Shown: piece by piece, positions 1 through 12,270 of the stretch | Numbering within the stretch: the stretch's first letter is position 1 | How the letters are laid out: each line of letters opens with the position of its first letter | NCBI RefSeq assembly: GCF_000577275.2 | Contig: NZ_HG916852.1 | Location: 2,731,001 to 2,795,000, forward strand | Source of the DNA: Rhizobium favelukesii | Lineage (GTDB): Bacteria; Pseudomonadota; Alphaproteobacteria; Rhizobiales; Rhizobiaceae | Direction: 5' to 3' | DNA: 64,000 nucleotides | Translations under genes and position numbers: made by a program | The notes under the pieces: generated by a model | The model's input: the letters and a program-made list of their open reading frames with translations, nothing else | The model's database searches: none | What the model was told of the DNA's origin: nothing

Positions 1-47
1 GGGCGCCTGATGGGAACGACATCGATAGCGGATTCGGCTTCGCTCAT
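1..47 (-). CDS. N-terminus of probable sugar ABC transporter permease (partial)
   Basis: An ATG at 47 reads leftward off the window edge and gives MSEAESAIDVVPIRR, 15 complete codons. It lies about 185 bp downstream of the sugar-binding protein on the same strand, the usual place for the first permease of a carbohydrate ABC operon. The fragment is too short to show a family motif, and the ribosome site is weak, so the identity is inferred from context only. Confidence 0.4.
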   Translation of the reverse strand, partial: MSEAESAIDVVPIRR

Positions 48-200
48 GGCTTTTGCCTGTTCTTCTTGGCTGCACCGGTGGTGCAGCGCGTCTGACACAG
101 CGGGCAGAACGCCCTTCCCACCAATCGTCTCCCCGTCTCTTCGGGTTTCGAAGGCGGCGGGGAGAGGAAAAGCGGACACGAAATGGCTTAAGGCCGAATG

Positions 201-223
201 AGGGACGACGTCACGCCGTCCCT
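201..223 (-). terminator. Intercistronic hairpin after the sugar-binding protein gene
   Basis: Arms AGGGACG and CGTCCCT (7 bp) enclose a 9-base loop just beyond the stop of the binding-protein gene and before the permease start. There is no T-run, so it more likely acts as a leaky attenuator or RNA 3'-end stabiliser that raises binding-protein output over the permeases than as a full terminator. Confidence 0.4.
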
Positions 224-232
224 CACCTTTCA

Positions 233-1492
233 TCACTTGGCGGGCTTGTACCAGCCGTCGAGGCCCTTCTGGAGCTTCTCGGCAGCAACCTGCGGCGTGT
301 CGGTACCGTTGACGACGTTAGCCGATTCGACCCAGGTCTCGTTTTCGAGGTTCGGCGTGCCGCGCGACAGGACCTGGTAGGTAGAGCGGATGGTCGACTT
401 GTACGGGCCACGCCAGGAAACGAATTCCTGAGCGAGCGGATCGGTCATCTTCACCGGGTTGGAGTTCAGGCTGAAGAAGCCCGGCAGCGAGTTCGCGTAG
501 ATGTCGGCGAATTCGCTTGAGGCAACCCAGCTCAGGAACTTCTTGGCTTCTTCGGGATGCGTGCTCTTGGCGTTCAGGCCGACGCCGATATCCGGATGGT
601 CGGAGATGTAGCCGGTGTCACCAGCCTTGGGAACCGGCGGCGGGAAGGCGCCCATCTTGAACTGAGCCTGGCTGTTGAACAGCGAGATTTCCCAGGAACC
701 GGCCGGGTAGATGGCGGCACGGCCGAGCGTGAAGAGGTTCTGGCTGTCCGAGTAGGTCTGAGCTTCGAAGCCGTCGCCGAGGTATGGCTTCCACTTGGCA
801 AGCTCTTCGTACGGCTTGACCCAGTCGGCGTCCGTCAGCTTCTGCTTGCCGGAAATCAGCGCAAGGCGGCCGTCCTCGCCCTTCCAGTAGTTCGGGCCGA
901 TATTCTGGTAGCCCATGGTTGCCGCTTCCCAGAGGTCCTTCGTGCCCATGGCGAGCGGAATGTACGTACCGTCGGCCTTGATCTTGTCCAGCGCTGCATA
1001 GAACTCGTCCTGCGTCTTTGGAACAGCGATGCCGAGCTTGTCGAAGGCATCCTTGTTGTAGATGAAGCCATGGATGACCGAGGCCATCGGCACGCAGAAG
1101 GTGGTCTTGCCGTCATCAGTTGTCCAGGCGGCCTTGGCGACGGGCGAGAAGTTCTCCATGCCCGGCAGGCTCGTCAGATCGGTGAGCTGCTTCTTGTCGA
1201 AGAGTCCGAGCGAGGGGTCGAACGGCCGGCAGGTGATGATGTCGCCGGCGGAGCCGGCATCGAGTTTGGCGTTCAGCGAGGCGTTGTATTCGGTCGGCGC
1301 CGTCGGCGAGAAAACGAGCTTGATGCCCGGGTTCTTGGCTTCGAAGGCCGGGATGATCTTCTCCTGCCAGATCTGCAGGTCGTCGTTCCGCCAACTTTCA
1401 ATCGTCAGCGTGACGTCGGCGGCATGAGCAAAGCCTACGGATGTCAGCAGGCTGGAGGCCAGCAGGAAGCCTTTCAGTGCAGTGTTCTTCAT
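233..1492 (-). CDS. Carbohydrate ABC transporter substrate-binding protein
   Basis: A 419-residue periplasmic solute-binding protein of the extracellular family 1 type. The ATG at 1492 is preceded by GAGAGGGAA and opens a classic Sec signal peptide (MKNTALKGFLLASSLLTSVG, cleavage after AHA). An upstream in-frame extension to 1747 has no signal peptide and is rejected. The mature protein carries the family pattern of an early extended IPAFEAKNPGI strand, a central YNKDAFDKLGI segment and a late AIYPAGSWE segment. It captures a sugar for the permease whose start is at the window edge. The divergent neighbours, a BadF/BadG-type kinase resembling N-acetylglucosamine kinases and a GntR regulator, point to an amino sugar or its oligomer, but the ligand is inferred only. 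Confidence 0.88.
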   Translation of the reverse strand: MKNTALKGFLLASSLLTSVGFAHAADVTLTIESWRNDDLQIWQEKIIPAFEAKNPGIKLVFSPTAPTEYNASLNAKLDAGSAGDIITCRPFDPSLGLFDKKQLTDLTSLPGMENFSPVAKAAWTTDDGKTTFCVPMASVIHGFIYNKDAFDKLGIAVPKTQDEFYAALDKIKADGTYIPLAMGTKDLWEAATMGYQNIGPNYWKGEDGRLALISGKQKLTDADWVKPYEELAKWKPYLGDGFEAQTYSDSQNLFTLGRAAIYPAGSWEISLFNSQAQFKMGAFPPPVPKAGDTGYISDHPDIGVGLNAKSTHPEEAKKFLSWVASSEFADIYANSLPGFFSLNSNPVKMTDPLAQEFVSWRGPYKSTIRSTYQVLSRGTPNLENETWVESANVVNGTDTPQVAAEKLQKGLDGWYKPAK

Positions 1493-1828
1493 TTCCCTCT
1501 CCTGTTTTGAGCGCCGATGGGGCGCCGTTCTTGACCTGAAACGAGCGGTTGCGTGCATGAGATGGCACCCAACGCCCCTTGGGGCCGTCAGCAACTGCCG
1601 GCCCGAAAGCTCAAATCGGTTCGACAGGTACGACACCCGTCGACCAGACGGCGTGCCCGAACAAGAAACCGATCCGGCACAGCCGTGAAGGGAAACCCGA
1701 TGGCGAGAAACGGCTGAAGAGCGACAAAGCCGCCACGGCCAATCCACATTTCATCGAGTGGCCCGGCTTATCTCTGTCCTGCCGGTTTGTTGCTGCCCGA
1801 TGCGCTGTTCCCTTTGATGGAATTAAGT

Positions 1829-1846
1829 CCAAAAAAATACCAATTG
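1829..1846 (-). promoter_or_regulatory. Operator-like element, ABC operon side
   Basis: Read on the minus strand the site is CAATTGGTATTTTTTTGG. The same core, TGGTA, T-run, GG, recurs on the plus strand at 1955-1967. Opposed copies between divergent operons, with a GntR/HutC-type regulator encoded in one of them, fit autoregulation and substrate-induced derepression. The proteins binding here are not known. Confidence 0.4.
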
Positions 1847-1953
1847 TCCAGCCAATTTTAACATCTGAGCGACAGAAAAGTCGCTTCGAAAATTTTATGA
1901 TGGAAAATCAAATAGATAAAAAGACGATTTTTGCAGCGCTTTGCACTTGGTAA

Positions 1954-1972
1954 ATGGTATTTTTTGGTATTG
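1954..1972 (+). promoter_or_regulatory. Operator-like element, kinase operon side
   Basis: The sequence ATGGTATTTTTTGGTATTG contains a direct GGTATT repeat and matches the core of the oppositely oriented copy near 1829. It lies 40 bp before the kinase start, overlapping the expected promoter. It is a candidate site for the GntR-family regulator encoded at 2892. Confidence 0.4.
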
Positions 1973-2011
1973 TAGTGAAAACAAGGGGGGCAAGCGGATT
2001 TTGGTGGTTCA

Positions 2012-2902
2012 ATGACAGAACTTGCGATCGGCATTGATGGCGGCGGTTCTAGCTGCCGCGCCGCAGTCACGGATACGACGGGGCGCATCCTGGGCCATGG
2101 CACTGCCGGCCCGTCGAACATCCTGTCCGACCTCGACAACTCGTTGCTCAACATCGTTGCGTCGGCCAGAAATGCATTGAGTGACGCTGGCCTTTCACCT
2201 GAAGCCGTTTCCAGCGTCGCGGCGGTCGTCGGCGTCGCCGGCGCGAATGTGGGCGACTATGCGGAGCGCATCGAGCGCGCCCTGCCCTTTGCCAGACGTC
2301 GCGTTGTCACTGACGCGACGACCGCGCTCCAAGGAGCGTTGGGCGATTGCGACGGCGTGATCGGCGCGTTCGGAACGGGCTCCGTCTACAATGCGCGCCG
2401 CAAAGGAAAGCTTTACGGCATCGGCGGCTGGGGGTTCGTTGTCGGTGACCAGGCAAGCGGCGCCCGCCTCGGTCGCGATCTGCTGGAGCAGTCTCTGCTT
2501 GCCCATGACGGTGTACGCCCCTCCTCGCCAGTCACAAAGACGGTGATGGCCGAGTATGGCGACGATCCGGAGCGCGTCGTCGAGTTTGCCCATGTGTCCC
2601 GTCCCAATGACTTCGCGCGCTATGCACCCGTCGTCTTTGGGGCTGCCGCTAGAGGCGATCCGGTTGCGACGGCGATCGTACAGAACGCGGCAGCCTCGAT
2701 CGGCGAGAGCCTGGATGCGCTGCTCTGGCCGGAATGCCAGGCCATCTGCCTGCTCGGCGGCCTGGCGAAGGCTTATCGTCCGTGGCTTGCAGAGCGTCAC
2801 ACCGCCCTGCTGCGCGAGCCGAAGGGGGACGTTCTGCAAGGTGCCATCGAGCTCGCGGTGAAATTCTGCGGGAAGAAGGAAGAGGCGCGGCATGACGGAT
2901 GA
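2012..2902 (+). CDS. BadF/BadG/BcrA/BcrD-family sugar kinase, N-acetylglucosamine kinase-like
   Basis: A 296-residue ATPase-fold kinase. The phosphate-1 loop is visible at the N-terminus (IGIDGGGSSCRAAV, residues about 7-20), the phosphate-2/catalytic region lies at VVTDATTALQGAL, and the adenosine loop is ICLLGGLAKAY near residue 245. The segment GVIGAFGTGSVYNAR and the following GGWGFVVGDQ are typical of N-acetylglucosamine kinases of this family. It should phosphorylate an amino sugar in the cytoplasm after uptake by the divergent ABC system. Its 3' end overlaps the GntR gene by 11 bases, which implies translational coupling. The exact substrate is inferred. Confidence 0.8.
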   Translation: MTELAIGIDGGGSSCRAAVTDTTGRILGHGTAGPSNILSDLDNSLLNIVASARNALSDAGLSPEAVSSVAAVVGVAGANVGDYAERIERALPFARRRVVTDATTALQGALGDCDGVIGAFGTGSVYNARRKGKLYGIGGWGFVVGDQASGARLGRDLLEQSLLAHDGVRPSSPVTKTVMAEYGDDPERVVEFAHVSRPNDFARYAPVVFGAAARGDPVATAIVQNAAASIGESLDALLWPECQAICLLGGLAKAYRPWLAERHTALLREPKGDVLQGAIELAVKFCGKKEEARHDG

Positions 2903-3656
2903 TTTTGCAAGCCTCCTTTCCCCCGAGCGCCTCCAAGCTGGCGGCACCGGCCCGCTCTACGTCAAACTGCGGCGCACGCTGGAAGATGCGATCCGCACCG
3001 GTACGCTCAGCCATGGCGACGCCTTGCCGCCCGAGCGCGACATCGCCGAATTTGCGACGGTAAGCCGCGTCACGGTGCGCAAGGCGATCGATGAGCTCGT
3101 TGCAGACGGCCTGCTTGTCCGCCGCCACGGCTCCGGGACCTTCGTGACGAAACCGGTATCGAAGGTCGAGCAGCGCCTCTCGCAGCTGACCTCCTTCACC
3201 GAGGACATGGCCCGACGCGGCATGACCTCGCGCTCCGAATGGCTGCACAAGGGCATCCACACCCCCTCACCCGATGAAATGATGATCCTCGGCCTCGCTA
3301 CCGACGTCAGGGTCTCGCGCCTCAGCCGTCTGCGCATCGCCGACGACCAGCCACTGGCAATCGAAAACGCCAGCGTCTCCGGCGAATTCCTTCCGGATCC
3401 TTTCGTCGTGACGACGTCGCTCTATGCCGAGCTCGAGCGCCGCCAGGTACGCCCGGTACGCGCCGTGCAGAGGATTTCGGCGACCAACATGAAGGAGGCC
3501 GACGCCCACCTGCTCGGCGTTCCCGTCGGCGCTGCCGGGCTGTCGATCGAGCGTATCTCCTATCTTGGCTCCGGACGTGCGGTCGAGTTCACCCGCTCGC
3601 TCTACCGAGGCGACGCCTATGATTTTGTCGCCGAACTGACGATCGGCGCGCCGTAA
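2892..3656 (+). CDS. GntR/HutC-family transcriptional regulator (UTRA domain)
   Basis: The 254-residue protein has an N-terminal winged helix (GTLSHGDALPPERDIAEFA followed by VSRVTVRKAIDELVADG, residues about 38-76) and a C-terminal UTRA effector domain (RLSRLRIADDQPLAIENASV to VEFTRSLYRGD). This is the NagR/HutC architecture, whose ligands are often phosphorylated sugars. It overlaps the kinase gene by 11 bases, so both are made from one message. It very likely controls the divergent ABC operon and its own operon through the TGGTATT-type sites at 1829 and 1954. The effector is unknown; an amino-sugar phosphate is the simplest guess. Confidence 0.87.
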   Translation: MTDDFASLLSPERLQAGGTGPLYVKLRRTLEDAIRTGTLSHGDALPPERDIAEFATVSRVTVRKAIDELVADGLLVRRHGSGTFVTKPVSKVEQRLSQLTSFTEDMARRGMTSRSEWLHKGIHTPSPDEMMILGLATDVRVSRLSRLRIADDQPLAIENASVSGEFLPDPFVVTTSLYAELERRQVRPVRAVQRISATNMKEADAHLLGVPVGAAGLSIERISYLGSGRAVEFTRSLYRGDAYDFVAELTIGAP

Positions 3657-3705
3657 TGCCTGGACGCATTGAATGGACGGCAATGCGCGTCTATTGAATG
3701 CACCC

Positions 3706-4581
3706 ATGACATCTCGCATCAAGATCCTCGACATCATCTCCGATCCCGGAAATCCCGCAAAGCCGAACGACGACAGCTTCGGCCATAACCAGGCCTGCGC
3801 CTTCGTCATCGACGGCGCAACGGGCCTCGGTGATCGCCAGTATATGGATGAGGCAGGCAGCGACGCCGCCTGGATCGCCCGGCATTTCGCCCGCGGCTTT
3901 CAAGATCAAATCACCCGCGACACCGGCGTCTCGGAGGTTGCGCGCAGCCTGTCACTGGCAGCCCGCACGGAATTTCTACGCCGCAACGAGAATGTTCCGC
4001 GCTACGCCTGGCCGCTGACCGCCTTTGCCATGCTGCGTCAAACACGCGGTGGATTCCACTTCGTCGGCCTCGGCGACTCCTGCCTCTTTCTGCTGCAAGA
4101 AGACGGCTCAGCCGCGATGCACATGGCGATCCCCGGTGCCTATGAGTATGAGCAGAGCCAGGCGCGAAAACACATTGCCCGCACGGGCGGCATTACGAAG
4201 GAAGGTGGCGCACTCGGCAATTTGGAAACGCTCGCCTTGCTGCGTCAGCACCGCGAGCGCCAGAATACGCCGGAAAGCGGCGTGTGGACCCTTGGCCTTG
4301 TGCCGGAGGCGGCCGACCATCTGGTTTCCGAACCGCTTGATATCAAAGGCCAGGCACACGCCATCGTCTGCAGCGACGGATTTTCGGATCTGGCGGTGCT
4401 TTACGCAGCCTACGATTCGGCAAGCCTTGTACGTACCGCACGACAGAGGGGTCTGCGGCCAATGCTGGACGAACTCAGACGCTTCGAACGCGAGATCGAT
4501 CCGGAAGGGCTCCGCTATCCGCGTTTCAAGCAGAGCGACGACACCACGGCGCTGCTCGTCGAGTTGACGCCCGCTACCTGA
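3706..4581 (+). CDS. PP2C-like serine/threonine phosphatase family protein
   Basis: About 291 residues. The segments FVIDGATGL (near residue 33), FVGLGDSCLF, AIVCSDGFSDL and DDTTALLVEL reproduce the aspartate-bearing metal-binding motifs of PP2C-type phosphatases in order, although the first motif is divergent from the usual DGMGG. The start at 3706 gives MTSRIKILDIISDPGNPAKP, which reads like a natural N-terminus; 3673 is an alternative with an equally poor ribosome site. It follows the GntR gene by about 50 bp on the same strand, so it may be co-transcribed. No partner kinase is present. A role in the sugar operon cannot be deduced. Confidence 0.72.
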   Translation: MTSRIKILDIISDPGNPAKPNDDSFGHNQACAFVIDGATGLGDRQYMDEAGSDAAWIARHFARGFQDQITRDTGVSEVARSLSLAARTEFLRRNENVPRYAWPLTAFAMLRQTRGGFHFVGLGDSCLFLLQEDGSAAMHMAIPGAYEYEQSQARKHIARTGGITKEGGALGNLETLALLRQHRERQNTPESGVWTLGLVPEAADHLVSEPLDIKGQAHAIVCSDGFSDLAVLYAAYDSASLVRTARQRGLRPMLDELRRFEREIDPEGLRYPRFKQSDDTTALLVELTPAT

Positions 4582-4670
4582 GGCGATTTTCTATTCAGAT
4601 TCAGTGCGTTGCCGCCGAAACCTGATTCGATCTATCTGCTCTTTGAATCAAATACTGAAGACGCAGCCGA

Positions 4671-8444
<3,774 letters not shown>

Positions 8445-8486
8445 GGGCGGACTCCTTGACGTCGTTACTGGCCAGCTGACCAAATC

Positions 8487-8506
8487 ACATAAAGATATCT
8501 TTATGT
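8487..8506. promoter_or_regulatory. Perfect 20-bp palindrome in the metH promoter
   Basis: The two half-sites ACATAAAGAT and ATCTTTATGT are exact reverse complements with no spacer. The site lies about 43 bp upstream of the metH GTG in the intergenic region shared with the divergent epimerase. Its symmetry and AAAGATATCTTT core resemble operators of ArsR-type SAH/SAM-responsive regulators of methionine genes in Proteobacteria. That link is from memory of the motif type and is an inference; no such regulator is encoded in this window. Confidence 0.6.
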
Positions 8507-8616
8507 CAATATATGCCCTTCATGTGGCGCCTTTGCGGCGCTTGACAGATGACAGACTCGGGCGGCCCCTATATAGGCAGTTGCAAGGACTTTGTGCACG
8601 AAATCGGAGGAGTATC

Positions 8617-9873
8617 ATGGCATTTGCAATCGGCGAGGCCACGCTCGGAAACTGGACCACCCGCGCCTACCACCGCAATTGGCTTCTCGCACAGGCAAAC
8701 GGCCTTTTCGGTTTCTTCCAGCACAATTCTGTCAATCCCGAGGGCGGTTTTTTCGATCTCGACGATAGCGGCAAGCCGCTCGATGCCGCTGGCCAGGTCC
8801 GTCCGATCCACATTGCAGCCCGCGCCGTTCACTGCTTTGCCATTGGCGCTTTGCTTGGCCGCCCCGGTGCTGCCGACATCGTCGATCACGGCATGCAGTA
8901 TATCTGGAAGCATCACCGCGATAGCAAGAACGGCGGCTACTTCTGGTCGCTCAACAGCGATGGCCCGGTCGATTCTACCAAGCAAGGCTACGGCCATGCC
9001 TTCGTGCTGCTTGCCGGTTCCTCGGCGAAGGCGATCGGACACCCGCTTGCCGACGGCATGATCGCCGATGTGACCGAGGTCTTGAACACCCGGTTCTGGG
9101 AAGCACGCCACGGCGCGATCGCCGAGGAATTCAACGCCGACTGGTCGCCGATCGACGGGGGCACCTATCGCGGCCAGAACTCCAACATGCACCTGACCGA
9201 AGCGCTGATGGCGGCCTTCGAAGCGACAGGCGACAAGGCCTATCTCGACAAGGCCGAAAGCATTGCCGATCTCGTTATCCGCCGCGCTGCCGGTTCGGTG
9301 GATTGGCGCGTGGCCGAGCACTTCACGTCCGAATGGGTTCTCGACAAGGACTATCGCGGCAACGAGATGTTCCGCCCCTCAGGCACCACACCCGGCCATT
9401 GGCTGGAATGGGCGCGCCTCGTGCTGCAGCTCTGGGCGCTCGGCGGCAAGAAGCACGACTGGATGCCGGAGGCAGCCAAAGCTCTCTTCGCTCAATCGAT
9501 GCTGCTCGGCTGGGATGCGGACAAGGGCGGCTTCTTCTACACGCTCGACTGGCAAGATGCGCCCGCCAAGCGCGAAAAGCTCTGGTGGCCGGCTTGCGAA
9601 GGTGCTGGCGCGGCACACTTCCTCAACGAGCACCTGCCGAGCGACTTCCACGAGGAAAGCTACCGCAAGATCTGGAACGTCATCGAGCGCTGCTTCATCG
9701 ACCACAGGAACGGCGGTTGGCACGAGGAACTCACCGAAGACCTGGCTCCCGCCCACACCATCTTCCCCGGCAAGGGCGATATCTACCATGCCCTCCAGGC
9801 CTGCCTGATCCCCCTCTTCCCGGCAACCGGCAGCCTGACCAAGGTTATCCCGGAAGCCGGCGGCAAGACCTGA
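8617..9873 (+). CDS. AGE-family epimerase/isomerase (N-acylglucosamine 2-epimerase-like)
   Basis: The 418-residue protein has the alternating helix pattern of the (alpha/alpha)6-barrel AGE family, with the conserved segments HCFAIGALLGRPGAADIVDHG, GGYFWSLN, YGHAFVLLA, RGQNSNMHLTEALMAAFEAT, PGHWLEWARLVLQLW and GGWHEELTED. Members interconvert aldoses and ketoses such as mannose and fructose or epimerise N-acylglucosamine; which reaction applies here cannot be told. The ATG at 8617 has GGAGG at 8606, 6 bases upstream; longer in-frame extensions into the metH gene are ignored. It is divergent from metH. Confidence 0.88.
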   Translation: MAFAIGEATLGNWTTRAYHRNWLLAQANGLFGFFQHNSVNPEGGFFDLDDSGKPLDAAGQVRPIHIAARAVHCFAIGALLGRPGAADIVDHGMQYIWKHHRDSKNGGYFWSLNSDGPVDSTKQGYGHAFVLLAGSSAKAIGHPLADGMIADVTEVLNTRFWEARHGAIAEEFNADWSPIDGGTYRGQNSNMHLTEALMAAFEATGDKAYLDKAESIADLVIRRAAGSVDWRVAEHFTSEWVLDKDYRGNEMFRPSGTTPGHWLEWARLVLQLWALGGKKHDWMPEAAKALFAQSMLLGWDADKGGFFYTLDWQDAPAKREKLWWPACEGAGAAHFLNEHLPSDFHEESYRKIWNVIERCFIDHRNGGWHEELTEDLAPAHTIFPGKGDIYHALQACLIPLFPATGSLTKVIPEAGGKT

Positions 9874-10039
9874 TCGGGAGCGAGCGCCACCCCAATGGTG
9901 CTCGGCCATCATTTCAAGCGATATCGCGGCGGCACCGTAACTCGAGCGGAGGACACGACGCGGCGTACCCGCGCAAACGACAAGACGTCGTCGGAATGGC
10001 CGTGCGATAGAAAAACAAATCAGGGCGAGGTTTTGGTTT

Positions 10040-11293
10040 ATGACGCGAGTTCCAACGACAAATTGGGCGGCAAGCTTTCACTATGGCTTTCGAGATTGCC
10101 TCTACCCGACTTCTGTGGAGGCGGTTTGCGAGATCGTGGCGCGATCGCCAAAGATAAAAACCGTGGGGTCAGGCCACTCATTCAATGCAATCGCCGATGG
10201 CGAAGTTGGCCTGTCGCTTAGCGAACTTCCGATCAACCCCATTATCGAGGGCGATGGAACACAGGTTTCAATTGGCGGTCATTGCACCTATGGAGAGCTT
10301 GCGCTTTTCCTCCATCGGCATCATCTCGCCGTTCACAATCTGGCATCGTTGCCCCACATTTCGATTGCCGGAGCAATTGCCACGGCAACGCACGGCTCAG
10401 GCAACCGGAACGGTAACCTGGCGACAGCGGTTTCCGGACTCGAGATGGTTTCAGGCGACGGCCGCCTTATAAAAGTGGCACGCGGCCATGCCGATTTCTT
10501 GGCACTGGTGGTGCATCTGGGCGCCCTTGGCGTCATTACGCGCGTGACGCTTGACGTTCAGCCGGAGTTTCAGGTCGCACAGTCCGTCTACGAAGGATTG
10601 GCCTGGGACAAGCTGTTGGCCAACCTCGATGAGATCATGGCTGCGGGCTACAGCGTAAGTGTGTTCACGCAATGGCGTCAACACGCGGGATCAATTTGGG
10701 TCAAGAGAACCGCATCAGCCGATGAATGGCCTGCCGCCATCCATGGCGCAACGCGCGCGACGGTCAACAGGCATCCCATAAGCGGATTGGATTCGCAAAA
10801 TTGCACTGAGCAGTTGGGGCAGTACGGGCGATGGTCCGACAGGCTCCCGCACTTCAAGATGGGCTTCACACCCAGCAGTGGCGAGGAGATACAGTCCGAA
10901 TTCCACGTTTCCAAGGAGTATGGGGCGACGGCGATCGAAGCCCTGCTGTCAATCCGTGAGAAGTTTGCGCATCTGGTGCAAGCAGCGGAATTCCGGACAG
11001 TCGCAGCAGATGAGTTGTGGCTCAGTCCTCAGTATCACCGCGACACCCTATCGATCCACTTTACCTGGATTCGGGATCAGGAGGCAGTGAACGCGGCTGT
11101 GGAGCATATTGAGCAGAAACTATCGCGGTTCACGGCCCTGCCACACTGGGGCAAGGTCTTCACCGGGCGCCATATCCGGGCAAAATACGAAAGGCTCCCT
11201 GAGTTTGCCCAGCTTCGAGACAGGATGGATCCCCAACGGACGTTTTCTAACCCGTGGTTGGAAGACGTCATATTTGGTACGAGCGAAAACTAG
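10040..11293 (+). CDS. FAD-binding oxidoreductase, alditol/xylitol oxidase-like
   Basis: 417 residues. The N-terminal PP-loop FAD domain contains VGSGHSFNAIA (residues about 42-52); in alditol oxidases and aldonolactone oxidases the histidine of this motif carries covalent FAD. The segments LPHISIAGAIATATHGSGN and GALGVITRVTLDV complete the FAD-binding fold, and the C-terminal half resembles the substrate domain of the D-arabinono-1,4-lactone oxidase family, ending LRDRMDPQRTFSNPWL. It probably oxidises a polyol with oxygen. It stands alone with its own upstream region. Its codon usage is somewhat less GC-biased than that of its neighbours, which might mean later acquisition; this is an impression only. 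Confidence 0.83.
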   Translation: MTRVPTTNWAASFHYGFRDCLYPTSVEAVCEIVARSPKIKTVGSGHSFNAIADGEVGLSLSELPINPIIEGDGTQVSIGGHCTYGELALFLHRHHLAVHNLASLPHISIAGAIATATHGSGNRNGNLATAVSGLEMVSGDGRLIKVARGHADFLALVVHLGALGVITRVTLDVQPEFQVAQSVYEGLAWDKLLANLDEIMAAGYSVSVFTQWRQHAGSIWVKRTASADEWPAAIHGATRATVNRHPISGLDSQNCTEQLGQYGRWSDRLPHFKMGFTPSSGEEIQSEFHVSKEYGATAIEALLSIREKFAHLVQAAEFRTVAADELWLSPQYHRDTLSIHFTWIRDQEAVNAAVEHIEQKLSRFTALPHWGKVFTGRHIRAKYERLPEFAQLRDRMDPQRTFSNPWLEDVIFGTSEN

Positions 11294-11379
11294 GCGCCTG
11301 TCGCCGACGACGTTGCCTCTACCTCGACCCGCTCGAATTGCAGCCGTACCGCCGTCCAGAAAGATCGCTTGCAACATAG

Positions 11380-11406
11380 ACCTGGCGTGTCACAAACACG
11401 CCAGGT
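11380..11406. terminator. Convergent-gene hairpin
   Basis: ACCTGGCGTGT and ACACGCCAGGT form a perfect 11-bp stem with a 5-base loop between two convergent genes. A T-run is missing on both sides, so efficiency is uncertain. Confidence 0.55.
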
Positions 11407-11415
11407 AGGACGGAT

Positions 11416-11907
11416 TTATGCCAAGCGCAGCGCGTCGAGGTCCTTCGCCAGCATCAGCGCCAGCGCCTCGACGGCGAGATTGTGGTCCTCACGTTGCGGC
11501 AGGCCGGACACGGTGACCGCGCCAATGCAGCCAGTGCCCTTTACATTGATCGGGAAGCTGCCGCCGTGTGGCGCATAATCGGCATCCGCGAGGCCGTTGT
11601 CGGCAACCGTCTTGCCTCTCTGCTTGAGATCGAGGCCGATCGCGTAGCTGCTCCTGAAGTAGCGCAGCACCAGATTGCGCTTGCGCCGCACCCACTGCAC
11701 ATTGTCGGGGGTGACGCCGGGGAGTGCAGCGTAGAAGACAGGCATCGAATGCAAAGTGATGTCGATGGCAATACCGAGGCCGCGTTCGGTTCCGAGCTCC
11801 TGCAGAAGCTTGCCGAGCTGCCACGCCGTCGTGAGATCAAAGGTGTCGAAACTCAACGCCCTTTCCTGTTCTGCGATCCGCGCGAGGTCATCGTCTGGCG
11901 TGGTCAT
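11416..11907 (-). CDS. UPF0303 / heme-degrading-domain family protein
   Basis: 163 residues, cytoplasmic, matching the UPF0303 family (related to HbpS-like domains) along its length: FDLTTAWQLGKLLQELG, IAIDITLHSMPVFYAALPG, WVRRKRNLVLRYFRSSYAIG, APHGGSFPINV and GCIGAVTVSGLPQREDH. The GGSFPI segment and the late GLPQ-DH segment are characteristic. The heme link is annotated for relatives, and the biochemical role is not settled. The start at 11907 is followed by a reasonable N-terminus with GAGGAAG about 7 bases upstream. Confidence 0.82.
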   Translation of the reverse strand: MTTPDDDLARIAEQERALSFDTFDLTTAWQLGKLLQELGTERGLGIAIDITLHSMPVFYAALPGVTPDNVQWVRRKRNLVLRYFRSSYAIGLDLKQRGKTVADNGLADADYAPHGGSFPINVKGTGCIGAVTVSGLPQREDHNLAVEALALMLAKDLDALRLA

Positions 11908-12270
11908 GTCTGCTTCCTCTCCTGCAATGCCTTTTTCTGAACAAATGCAAGCGGAGCGTAAAAGTAAAGCAGAATCGTGGTGATAGCCGCGCCCCTAAAT
12001 CTCGGTGGGAGCGCTCGAAGCGATCGCGGATCGTGGATTGGGTGTCCCGTCGAGGGCGCAATGGCATCGACCTCGGCGGCATCGACACGCAGGCGACCGA
12101 GCGAAGCATCCGGACGAGGCTTGCCGATTGATGCTTCACCACATCGCACATATTGAGGCCGACCTCGATCTGCGCGAACGCAGGGGCGCCGGCCTCAAGA
12201 AAGCCTTCGAACTATAGCAATTTCTAGTTTGGGAGGCGCGATTGCGGCCGAATGACCGCAATCCACCAGT
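11908..12270. other. Gene-free stretch
   Basis: I find no supportable gene in these 363 bp. Short open frames on both strands have no recognisable motif. A frame ending at 12217 finishes with LHHIAHIEADLDLRERR, which reads like real protein; it may be the worn 3' end of a lost gene, but I could not place it. Confidence 0.4.

Larger units (their letters stand above)
1493..2011. other. Divergent promoter region between the ABC operon and the kinase operon
   Basis: This 519-bp stretch separates divergently transcribed operons and encodes nothing I can support. The left half is GC-rich. The right half, from about 1820, is strikingly AT-rich and holds two near-identical operator-like sequences in opposite orientations, listed separately. 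It probably holds both promoters. Confidence 0.6.

Noticed and set aside
8445..8616. Cobalamin or SAM riboswitch before metH
   Set aside because: The 172-bp region is too short and lacks the conserved cobalamin-box; only the palindrome is evident.
12005..12217. Open frame ending LHHIAHIEADLDLRERR
   Set aside because: The tail looks protein-like, but no family could be assigned and the start has no ribosome site; kept as a note in the gap entry.
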